Source: JANOZM01 sp031429355
GTDB lineage: Bacteria; Pseudomonadota; Gammaproteobacteria; Burkholderiales; Burkholderiaceae_E
Direction of reading: 5' to 3'
NCBI GenBank assembly: GCA_031429355.1
Contig: JANOZM010000014.1
Location: forward strand, 186,001-250,000
DNA: 64,000 nt
Below are positions 24,809 to 32,260 of the stretch, one piece after another (position 1 is the first letter of the stretch; each line of letters opens with the position of its first letter). Both the position numbers and the translations under genes were made by a program. The notes under the pieces were generated by a model. It was not told the origin of the DNA. It saw only the letters and a program-made list of their open reading frames with translations, and ran no database searches.

Positions 24809-26017
24809 ATGACCTCTACTCAAGCCTTTATCTGTGACGCAATTCGCACTCCATTTGGCCGTTATGGTGGCGCTTTATCTTCGGTGCGGACGGATGATTT
24901 AGCTGCGATTTCACTACGCGCCTTGATGGCCCGCAATACGGCCGTCGATTGGGCTGCAGTGACCGATGTACTACTGGGTTGTGCTAACCAAGCAGGCGAG
25001 GACAATCGTAATGTCGCGCGCATGGCAACTTTATTGGCTGGGTTACCAATCGACTTGCCTGGCGCAACGATTAATCGCTTGTGCGGCTCGGGCCTAGATG
25101 CGGTAGGCACAGCAGCGCGCGCAATAAAATCGGGCGAAGCCCAGATGATGATTGCTGGCGGCGTAGAAAGTATGAGCCGCGCCCCATTTGTTATGCCAAA
25201 AGCAGACACCGCGTTTAGCCGTACCAATGCCGTTTACGACACCACGATTGGGTGGCGGTTTATCAATAAGTTAATGAAAGAACAGTACGGTGTCGACTCG
25301 ATGCCAGAGACCGCCGAGAACGTAGCCGAGCAATTTAAAATCGAACGCACCGCACAAGATACAATGGCGCTCGCATCGCAACTTAAAGCAGTGGCCGCGC
25401 AAAAATCTGGTTTTTTTGATGCAGAAATTACGCCAGTCAGCATTGCGCAAAAAAAAGGTGATCCTATTGTTGTAACGCAGGACGAACACCCGCGCGAAAC
25501 CAGTTTGGAGTCTCTAGCAAAATTAAAGGGCGTTGTAAAACCTGATGGTACGGTTACCGCTGGAAATGCCAGTGGCGTTAACGATGGATCTTGCGCGCTG
25601 TTATTGGCCAGCGAAGCGGCCGCTGTTAAAAACGGCTTGTCACCGAAAGCACGCGTCGTTGGCATGGCCACGGCCGGAGTTGCACCGCGCATTATGGGCT
25701 TTGGCCCTGCACCAGCCACCCGCAAAGTATTAGCGCTGACTGGCTTAAGCCTTGCCCAAATGGACATCATAGAATTAAATGAAGCCTTTGCAGCCCAAGG
25801 CTTAGCTGTAATGCGCGACCTGGGTTTGCAAGATAACGATCCGCGCGTAAATCCCAACGGGGGCGCAATCGCCTTGGGTCACCCCTTGGGCGCGTCGGGA
25901 GCACGCCTGGTGACTACTGCTTGCAATCAATTGCATCGCATCAACGGGCGCTATGCGTTAATTACGATGTGTATTGGGGTTGGACAAGGCATTGCAATGA
26001 TTATTGAAAAAGCATAA
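24809..26017 (+). CDS. pcaF: 3-oxoadipyl-CoA (beta-ketoadipyl-CoA) thiolase
   Basis: 402 residues. Cleaves 3-oxoadipyl-CoA to succinyl-CoA and acetyl-CoA, the last step for box and beta-ketoadipate routes. Nucleophile Cys92 in NRLCGSGLDAV, NEAFAAQ, GHPLGASGAR and the second cysteine Cys388 in CIGVGQG are present. The N-terminus AFICDAIRTPFGRYGG is typical of the PcaF/PaaJ branch rather than acetoacetyl-CoA thiolase. It has its own promoter and almost no leader, with no clear ribosome binding site. Converges with the next gene at 3 bp. Confidence 0.92.
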   Translation: MTSTQAFICDAIRTPFGRYGGALSSVRTDDLAAISLRALMARNTAVDWAAVTDVLLGCANQAGEDNRNVARMATLLAGLPIDLPGATINRLCGSGLDAVGTAARAIKSGEAQMMIAGGVESMSRAPFVMPKADTAFSRTNAVYDTTIGWRFINKLMKEQYGVDSMPETAENVAEQFKIERTAQDTMALASQLKAVAAQKSGFFDAEITPVSIAQKKGDPIVVTQDEHPRETSLESLAKLKGVVKPDGTVTAGNASGVNDGSCALLLASEAAAVKNGLSPKARVVGMATAGVAPRIMGFGPAPATRKVLALTGLSLAQMDIIELNEAFAAQGLAVMRDLGLQDNDPRVNPNGGAIALGHPLGASGARLVTTACNQLHRINGRYALITMCIGVGQGIAMIIEKA

Positions 26018-26020
26018 AAA

Positions 26021-26605
26021 TTACCCGCGCGAACGTTCAAGCAACAGAATCATCATGATGCTAGCCACACAAAGTGATTCTGTGGCCTCATCGGATGCCT
26101 TAACTCGCTCAATTTTGTAACGCCCTTCCCACAAAGCTGGCTGCTTTGTGAAGCTAAACAATAACCCGTGACGATCCGAGGAAAGCTCGTAAATTGGATG
26201 TAAAAAGTAGCTAGTTAGCGGGCCAATAATGGGCAAAGCGCCCAAAACTCCATCTAACACTTTCACCCAAGGATTAGTTTCGTTAATCGTCAGTAACTGC
26301 CCATCAAGTGCTGTGATCTCGTAGGTTGCCTTCCACAGCGAGCGCATACCTTTACGCTTGAGCGAACCTACATCGCGCCCGTCTGTAGTGGTAATTTGAT
26401 AGCTAGCCCCAAAGTCGATAATTCGGTCGGCTTTAATCGAAAGCACAGGTTTGGTTTGCTCAGCATCAGCAAAAAAAGTAACCGCCTCTTTTAGCTTAAA
26501 CATCTTTTGACGAACATACAAAATTAAGCGTCCACTTGAGTCTGTCAGCGAAACCTGTGGTGCAAGTGCGAGAAGCTTAAAAGTAGCTTGCATTGGAAAT
26601 TGCAT
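26021..26605 (-). CDS. LURP-one-related (tubby-like fold) protein
   Basis: The frame extends upstream to 26695, but the prefix is cysteine-rich and unlike the family, so I prefer ATG 26605 (AGG about 10 bases upstream) with ATG 26593 as an alternative. About 194 residues. The series VSLTDSSGRLILYVRQKMFKLKEAV, then FFAD...LSIKADRIIDFG, then YQITTTDGRDVGSLKRKGMRSLWKATYEI is the beta-strand pattern of the LURP-one/YxjI family, related to phospholipid scramblases and tubby C-terminal domains. A hydrophobic segment (VLDGVLGALPIIGPLTSYFL) follows. Function is unknown; it interrupts the aromatic gene run on the opposite strand. Confidence 0.65.
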   Translation of the reverse strand: MQFPMQATFKLLALAPQVSLTDSSGRLILYVRQKMFKLKEAVTFFADAEQTKPVLSIKADRIIDFGASYQITTTDGRDVGSLKRKGMRSLWKATYEITALDGQLLTINETNPWVKVLDGVLGALPIIGPLTSYFLHPIYELSSDRHGLLFSFTKQPALWEGRYKIERVKASDEATESLCVASIMMILLLERSRG

Positions 26606-26792
26606 ATTTTTCGGGCCTATGTGGTCAATATCGACTTGCGGATATTCGCAGAAATTCGGGCAACACGCTAATTGTGCCGATGACTGGTAAATCAAAGTAA
26701 CTAGTACTAATTTAGTTGTAGCAAATTAAAATCGCGACGCAAAAATTTAGTATCCTTGACGGCTAAATTTTCAATTAGGTGAAAAGACTTCA

Positions 26793-28466
26793 ATGCGTAG
26801 TGATATCGACATCGCCCAAGCGGCAAGCAAACTGCCTATAGTTCCGTTGGCAACTAAGGTCTTGGGCATTCCCGAAGAGGAGCTTGAACCCTACGGTCGG
26901 TACAAAGCTAAGCTATCACTGAACTACGCCGCCTCATTAAAAAACCGACCCAACGGCAAGTTAATTTTAGTAACCGCGATTTCGCCAACGCCTGCAGGCG
27001 AAGGCAAAACGACCACTACCGTTGGCCTAGGCGATGCCTTAAACGTCATTGGCAAGCGCGCTATTATTTGCCTGCGCGAGCCGTCCCTTGGGCCAGTGTT
27101 TGGGATGAAGGGCGGCGCTGCGGGCGGTGGGTTCGCACAAGTCGTTCCGATGGAAGATATCAACTTACATTTTACGGGTGACTTTAATGCAATTGCCTTG
27201 GCTAATAATTTATTAGCTGCGTTGATTGACAATCACATCCATCATGGCAACGCACTTAATTTCGATGTACGCCGAGTCACCTGGAAACGGGTCGTCGACA
27301 TGAATGATCGCGCATTGCGTCAAACCATTGTTGCTTTAGGCGGCACTGCCAACGGCCAGCCGCGCGAGGATGGTTTTGATATTGTGGTGGCCTCTGAGGT
27401 CATGGCGATTTTTTGCCTAGCCACTAGCATTGCGGATTTAAAAAATAGGCTCAGTAATATTGTGGTGGGTTACACGACCGATCAAAAACCAATTCATGCA
27501 CGCGATTTGAAAGCACAAGGCGCAATGACAGCGCTGCTAAAAGACGCGTTGGCCCCTAACTTAGCGCAGACCCTAGAAAACAATTTAGCCTTTATCCATG
27601 GCGGCCCATTCGCCAATATTGCCCACGGTTGCAATTCGGTCATCGCAACACAGACTGCATTAAAAATGGCCGATTACGTTGTTACCGAGGCAGGCTTTGG
27701 GGCCGACCTTGGCGCCGAAAAATTTATCGATATCAAATGTCGCAAATCAGGTTTACGTCCATCGGCTGTTGTGCTGGTTGCCACTATTCGCGCCTTAAAG
27801 TACCACGGCGGCGTTGAAGTAAAAGACGCCAAGATCGAAAACTTAGAAGCCTTAACTAAAGGCCTCGTCAACCTAGAACGTCATTTAAAAAATATCCGTG
27901 AACAATATGGTTTGCCATGTGTTGTCGCCATTAATCACCGCACCGAAGATACGCCAGCAGAAGTCGAATTACTGCAAAAAAGTGCGCAAGCTTTTGGGGC
28001 GACGGTCGTGGTGGCCAAGCATTGGGCTGAAGGTGGCAAAGGAGCCACCGAATTAGCCAAGGTGGTCGTGCAATTATGCGAGCAGCCCAACCAGTTTCGC
28101 TTTGTCTACGAAGAAAGCGCAACCCTTTGGGAGAAGGTACAGAGCATCGCTAAAAACATTTACGGTGCCAGCGAAGTTACTGCCGACTCAAAAGTACAAA
28201 ACCAAATTAAAAAATTGCAAGCGGCTGGCTATGGCCATTACCCCGTGTGCATTGCTAAAACACAATATTCTTTCTCAACTGACGCTAGTTCGCGTGGGGC
28301 TCCCTCGGGCCACAGTATTAACGTACGCGAAGTTCGGTTAGCAGCCGGTGCCGAATTTGTTGTTATGGTCTGTGGCGATGTAATGACGATGCCTGGCCTG
28401 CCTAAAGAACCAGCCGCACACGCCATTGATGTAGCCGACGACGGCCGAATTATTGGTTTGTTTTAA
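26793..28466 (+). CDS. fhs: Formate--tetrahydrofolate ligase
   Basis: 557 residues, full length. Makes 10-formyl-THF from formate, ATP and THF. The ATP-binding loop TPAGEGKTT (66-74), EPSLGPVFGMKGGAAGGG and MCGDVMTMPGLPKEPAA-type ending (VMTMPGLPKEPAA) are present. The following gene is 50 bp downstream on the same strand. Fhs is patchy in betaproteobacteria, and its position one gene from box genes fits use of the formate released by BoxC; that link is inference. Confidence 0.97.
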   Translation: MRSDIDIAQAASKLPIVPLATKVLGIPEEELEPYGRYKAKLSLNYAASLKNRPNGKLILVTAISPTPAGEGKTTTTVGLGDALNVIGKRAIICLREPSLGPVFGMKGGAAGGGFAQVVPMEDINLHFTGDFNAIALANNLLAALIDNHIHHGNALNFDVRRVTWKRVVDMNDRALRQTIVALGGTANGQPREDGFDIVVASEVMAIFCLATSIADLKNRLSNIVVGYTTDQKPIHARDLKAQGAMTALLKDALAPNLAQTLENNLAFIHGGPFANIAHGCNSVIATQTALKMADYVVTEAGFGADLGAEKFIDIKCRKSGLRPSAVVLVATIRALKYHGGVEVKDAKIENLEALTKGLVNLERHLKNIREQYGLPCVVAINHRTEDTPAEVELLQKSAQAFGATVVVAKHWAEGGKGATELAKVVVQLCEQPNQFRFVYEESATLWEKVQSIAKNIYGASEVTADSKVQNQIKKLQAAGYGHYPVCIAKTQYSFSTDASSRGAPSGHSINVREVRLAAGAEFVVMVCGDVMTMPGLPKEPAAHAIDVADDGRIIGLF

Positions 28467-28516
28467 TTACGCAATAAACCTAAGCATTAACTGTATCTAA
28501 AAATTGGAAAAATAAT

Positions 28517-29218
28517 ATGAAATACGTTTTTGAACCTGAACAACAAATTGCCGTACCCGTAGTTGGCCGCGAAGAGCAATTTCCCGTCCGTCGCGTGTAT
28601 TGCGTTGGCAGAAATTATGCTGCACATGCGCGTGAAATGGGGTTTGACCCCGACCGCGAGCCACCATTTTTCTTTTGCAAACCGGACAACAGCATTGTGG
28701 TTGTAAAGCCTGGCACGACCGGCACAATTGCCTACCCACCTGGCACTAGCGACTACCAACATGAAATTGAATTAGTCGTTGCCATTGGCAAAAGCGGTAG
28801 CAACATTAGTGTCGAGCAAGCACCCGACTATGTGTTTGGTTATGCGGTTGGTTTGGATATGACCCGCCGCGATTTACAAATTAAATCACGCGACAAAGGC
28901 CGCCCTTGGGAGTTAGGCAAGGCATTTGATCAATCCGCCCCAATCTCATCTATTTATCCAGTGGTCGCGTTTGGTCATCCAAAAAACCAAGCGATTTCGC
29001 TACTAGTTGATGGCACACAAAAACAAAAAAGCGATTTATCAAACCTGATTTGGTCGGTGCCAGAAGTCATCATGCACTTGTCGCAATTTTTCACTTTAAA
29101 ACCCGGCGATCTAATTTATACCGGTACGCCAGAAGGCGTTGGTAAAGTAGTTGCAGGCCAAACGATGCTAGGCGAAATTGAAGGTTTGGGCCAGCTGCAC
29201 GTTAATGTGATTGCTTAG
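28517..29218 (+). CDS. Fumarylacetoacetate hydrolase family protein, probable fumarylpyruvate hydrolase
   Basis: 233 residues. The FAH fold is shown by VGRNYAAHAREMG, the metal-binding acids in YQHEIELVVAIG, GYAVGLDMTRRDLQ and the end IYTGTPEGVGKV. The sequence after VGRNY and the length agree best with fumarylpyruvate hydrolase (NagK type), last step of the gentisate pathway. No gentisate dioxygenase or isomerase gene is nearby, so another acylpyruvate (or oxaloacetate tautomer) substrate is possible. Probably co-transcribed with fhs. Confidence 0.82.
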   Translation: MKYVFEPEQQIAVPVVGREEQFPVRRVYCVGRNYAAHAREMGFDPDREPPFFFCKPDNSIVVVKPGTTGTIAYPPGTSDYQHEIELVVAIGKSGSNISVEQAPDYVFGYAVGLDMTRRDLQIKSRDKGRPWELGKAFDQSAPISSIYPVVAFGHPKNQAISLLVDGTQKQKSDLSNLIWSVPEVIMHLSQFFTLKPGDLIYTGTPEGVGKVVAGQTMLGEIEGLGQLHVNVIA

Positions 29219-29220
29219 TT

Positions 29221-29667
29221 TTAAGTTTCGAATTCAGTACTTAAAACAACTGTAGTGTTGGTTTTTAAAATGCCCGGAATTGCTTTGAGTTGATACAAAA
29301 TATCTTCCAAAGCCCGTGCATGGGTGGTACGAATTTTCGCTAGTAAATCGTAATCCCCCGCAACGCTATGTAACTCGATCACTTCTGGAATTGCACGCAT
29401 TAAACGCGCAATGTCTCGGCATTGAGCGCTGCCATCGTTGCGAACTGAAACAAACGCCGTAAAGGTTAGGCCCACTTTTAATGGGTCTACCTTTAAGCTA
29501 AATTTTTCGATAACGCCGCGTTCAATTAGTTTTTTTACGCGCTCGTGTACAGCGGCGGTCGACAAACCAACCTCCAAACCCACATCGGCGTAAGAACGTC
29601 GGCTATCTTTCGATAACGCTGTAATAATTCCTGCATCAATGGCATCCAACGAGATATTTGCTTCCAA
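29221..29667 (-). CDS. Lrp/AsnC family transcriptional regulator
   Basis: 148 residues. N-terminal helix-turn-helix (IITALSKDSRRSYADVGLEVGLSTAAVHERVKKL without the family's usual gaps) and a C-terminal RAM ligand domain with VHSVAGDYDLLAKIRT-type motif (HSVAGDYDLLAK). Divergent from an EamA transporter; this regulator-exporter pairing is common and suggests amino-acid-responsive control of export. An inverted repeat in the shared gap is a candidate site. Ends 2 bp from the convergent hydrolase stop. Confidence 0.9.
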   Translation of the reverse strand: MEANISLDAIDAGIITALSKDSRRSYADVGLEVGLSTAAVHERVKKLIERGVIEKFSLKVDPLKVGLTFTAFVSVRNDGSAQCRDIARLMRAIPEVIELHSVAGDYDLLAKIRTTHARALEDILYQLKAIPGILKTNTTVVLSTEFET

Positions 29668-29704
29668 AGCACTTGTTTTTCAGAAAGATATCGGATAAAT
29701 TTAC

Positions 29705-29720
29705 GGAAACTTGGGTTTCC
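29705..29720. promoter_or_regulatory. Inverted repeat between lrp-like gene and EamA gene
   Basis: GGAAAC/GTTTCC around TTGG, with flanking TCGG (near 29691) and CCGA (29723) half-elements. A candidate site for the Lrp-type regulator. Confidence 0.4.
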
Positions 29721-29794
29721 TACCGAATATTTTCTTGAATTATCGCTCAATCACCATCGCAGGCGATAGTTTTCAATCTCAAATCCGTAAAACT

Positions 29795-30697
29795 ATGGCT
29801 AGTCTCGTAAAAGCAAAACCAGCGGTTCAATCAATCGCCATCGCACTTGCTTTGGTCTACATCGTTTGGGGCACAACCTATTTGGTACTTAAATGGGGCG
29901 CAGCCGCGATGCCACCTTTCTTACTAAACGGCACTCGCTTTGTAGTTGCTGGTTTGCTCATGATAGGTCTGGCACGATTAAAAGGCGGCGTCTGGCCAAG
30001 CGCAAAAGTAGCCAGAAATGCTGGCTTTGTTGGTTTCATGATGGTCAGTTGCGCCATGAGTTTAATTACCATCGCACATAAACTTGGAATTGGCTCGGCG
30101 CTGATGGCAACGATCGTGACAACAATGCCCATGTGGCTTGCGCTGTGGACCCGTATCGGCGGCGAGAGCGTGCCACTGACCAGTTGGATAGGCTTAACGA
30201 TTGGCGTTGGCGGTGCTGCCTTACTTGCAATGGAAGGTGATGTTTCGGTAACACCTATCGGAGCGATCTGCGCCTTTGCTGGACCGTTTTGCTGGAGCAT
30301 TGGCTCTTACGCATCGCGAAAGCTAGAACAACCCGTCGGCATTATGGGAGCCGGCTTCCAATGGCTTATTGGCGGCTCGATCGCACTAACAGCGGGACTA
30401 TTACTAGAGCGCCCACAGGACATGCTGAATGCCAGTGCGGGCGCTTGGGCCGCTTGGGCTTACCTAGTGGTATTTGGCACATTGATTGCCTTAAACGCCT
30501 ACCTTTGGTTGCTGCAACATGTTTCGCCGGCACTTGCCGGTAGTTATTCTTTTGTGAACCCCGCCGTGGCTTTGGTTGTGGGTGTTTGGCTTGGCGCAGA
30601 ACAGTTTACTGGGTGGATATACTTGGCCTTTCCCATGGTGCTGATTGCGCTATTGCTTATTCTTTATGGGCCGCTTCTAAGCGCACGCAAACCTTAG
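29795..30697 (+). CDS. EamA/DMT family transporter
   Basis: About 300 residues from ATG 29795; an in-frame TTG at 29711 would add 28 residues but overlaps the operator-like repeat. Ten hydrophobic segments in two EamA repeats, starting YIVWGTTYLVLKWG, with the second repeat around AICAFAGPFCWSIGSYASRK. YedA/RhtA-like members export amino acids or metabolites. Divergent from the Lrp-type gene, its probable regulator. Confidence 0.88.
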   Translation: MASLVKAKPAVQSIAIALALVYIVWGTTYLVLKWGAAAMPPFLLNGTRFVVAGLLMIGLARLKGGVWPSAKVARNAGFVGFMMVSCAMSLITIAHKLGIGSALMATIVTTMPMWLALWTRIGGESVPLTSWIGLTIGVGGAALLAMEGDVSVTPIGAICAFAGPFCWSIGSYASRKLEQPVGIMGAGFQWLIGGSIALTAGLLLERPQDMLNASAGAWAAWAYLVVFGTLIALNAYLWLLQHVSPALAGSYSFVNPAVALVVGVWLGAEQFTGWIYLAFPMVLIALLLILYGPLLSARKP

Positions 30698-30859
30698 TCA
30701 TTGACCGATCCCCGAAGCGGTCACTCACTGGCCTGCGGCAGAAGCAGCGGTCATGAAAGCCGATTGGTAGCCACAAACGGGCGACATGAACGCCAAAAAG
30801 CCCCGCAACAATAGCGCCTTGGTGTAGTCTTGTAACCCTTCAAACGACCAACAAAGCGC

Positions 30860-32173
30860 GTGGAATCATTACCTTGGTGGGTGCATGCCCTTGCTTTAAT
30901 TTTGCTGCTGGCGATTTCGGCTTTTTTCTCGATTTCAGAGACCAGCATGATGGCGCTCAACCGCTATCGGCTAGCTGCGCAAGCCAAAAAAGGGAAAAAA
31001 TCAGCCATTGTTGCCTCTGACCTCTTAGGCCAAACAGATCGTTTGTTGGGCACCATTTTATTGGGCAACAATCTTGTCAACACAGCCGTTACGACATTAG
31101 TAACCGCTCTTGCCATTAGTATTTTTGGCAATAACGATACCGTCTTACTAATCGCCACCGCCGCTGTCGCTTTTGCAATTATTGTGTTTTGCGAAATAAC
31201 GCCAAAGGTGATTGGGGCAAACTATCCCGATAAAATTGCCTTACCGGCCAGTTATGTGCTGCGCGTTTTAATGAAAGTCATGCGGCCAGCAGAGTGGTTT
31301 GTTAACTTGTTCGTAGGCTGGCTTTTAAAGCTAATGCGAGTGAACCCGAAAGCGGGTGACGAAAGCAAGTTAACCAACGAAGAGTTGCGTTCGGTTGTTT
31401 TGGAATCGGGTCATTTCATGCCCCAGAAACACCGCAGTATTGTGTTGAACTTATTTGATTTAGAAAACATTACGGTCGACGACGTGATGACCCCAAGATC
31501 AAAACTTGAGGCATTAGACATTAACGATCCGCCCGAAAAAATAATCGAGCAATTAACGACCTGCTACCACAATAAAATTCCGGTTTATGAAGGCGAAATA
31601 AATAAAATCATCGGTATTTTGCATGTCCGAAAAGTATTGTCATTAATGCAGCGCGAAGAGTTTACCAACGAAGATATTAAGGAATTGCTAACCGATCCGT
31701 ACTTTGTTCCCAGCGAAACTCCCGTTTTTACACAACTTCAATATTTTCAAGAAAACAAGCAACGCGTGGGCGTGGTCGTCGATGAGTACGGCGACGTATT
31801 GGGGCTGTTAACGCTTGAGGACATTATCGAAGAAATCGTTGGTGAATTTACAACCACCTCGCCAGGTGGCGACAAGAGCGAAATGACTTGGGACGAAACC
31901 GGAGTCATTCAAGTTGAGGGCAGCACTGCTTTACGCGACCTTAACCGCCGCATCGGAACTGACTTTGCTGTCGACGGGCCGAAAACCATTAACGGCCTAA
32001 TTTTAGAAACACTGCGCGAGTTACCAGAAGGGCCTGCAAGTATCCGCTTGGGCCAGTTTGCGGTCGAAATCGTTCAAATGGACGAACGTACCGTTAAAAC
32101 CATCAGAATCCATCGTTTGGGGCCAGTACGTGATTTATCTGACAATTTAGATAACCGCTCATCCGGCAATTAA
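30860..32173 (+). CDS. HlyC/CorC family membrane protein with CBS pair
   Basis: 437 residues from a GTG start. Domains in order: DUF21/CNNM transmembrane domain (about 1-190, with FFSISETSMMALNRYRL), a pair of CBS domains (about 200-330; DDVMTPRSKLEALD and VVVDEYGDVLGLLTLEDIIEEIVGE without full spelling) and a C-terminal CorC_HlyC domain. Relatives transport or regulate Mg2+/Co2+. It sits just upstream of pilB, the usual betaproteobacterial position. Confidence 0.92.
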   Translation: MESLPWWVHALALILLLAISAFFSISETSMMALNRYRLAAQAKKGKKSAIVASDLLGQTDRLLGTILLGNNLVNTAVTTLVTALAISIFGNNDTVLLIATAAVAFAIIVFCEITPKVIGANYPDKIALPASYVLRVLMKVMRPAEWFVNLFVGWLLKLMRVNPKAGDESKLTNEELRSVVLESGHFMPQKHRSIVLNLFDLENITVDDVMTPRSKLEALDINDPPEKIIEQLTTCYHNKIPVYEGEINKIIGILHVRKVLSLMQREEFTNEDIKELLTDPYFVPSETPVFTQLQYFQENKQRVGVVVDEYGDVLGLLTLEDIIEEIVGEFTTTSPGGDKSEMTWDETGVIQVEGSTALRDLNRRIGTDFAVDGPKTINGLILETLRELPEGPASIRLGQFAVEIVQMDERTVKTIRIHRLGPVRDLSDNLDNRSSGN

Positions 32174-32175
32174 AC

Positions 32176-32255
32176 CCGCCCCCTCAGCTGCAGCTTGTCC
32201 TTGTTTGCGTGACCCCCAACACTAAAGGGTAGAAAAAAACGCAAACAGCGGGCGG
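32176..32255 (+). promoter_or_regulatory. Nested inverted repeats in the pilB leader
   Basis: Inner arms TGTTTGCGT (32202-32210) / ACGCAAACA (32239-32247). Outer arms CCGCCC (32176-32181) / GGGCGG (32250-32255), the latter forming part of the pilB ribosome binding region. A fold would hide that site. The internal loop is asymmetric, so the structure is uncertain. Confidence 0.35.
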
Positions 32256-32260
32256 AATTT

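Noticed and set aside
25234..25857. 207-codon open frame on the minus strand
   Set aside because: Lies fully inside the thiolase gene on the opposite strand; its translation has no recognisable domain and mirrors codon bias of the true gene.
16453..29218. Aromatic degradation region as a recently acquired island
   Set aside because: No integrase, transposase, tRNA border or visible shift in base usage; the interleaved genes look like ordinary chromosomal ones.
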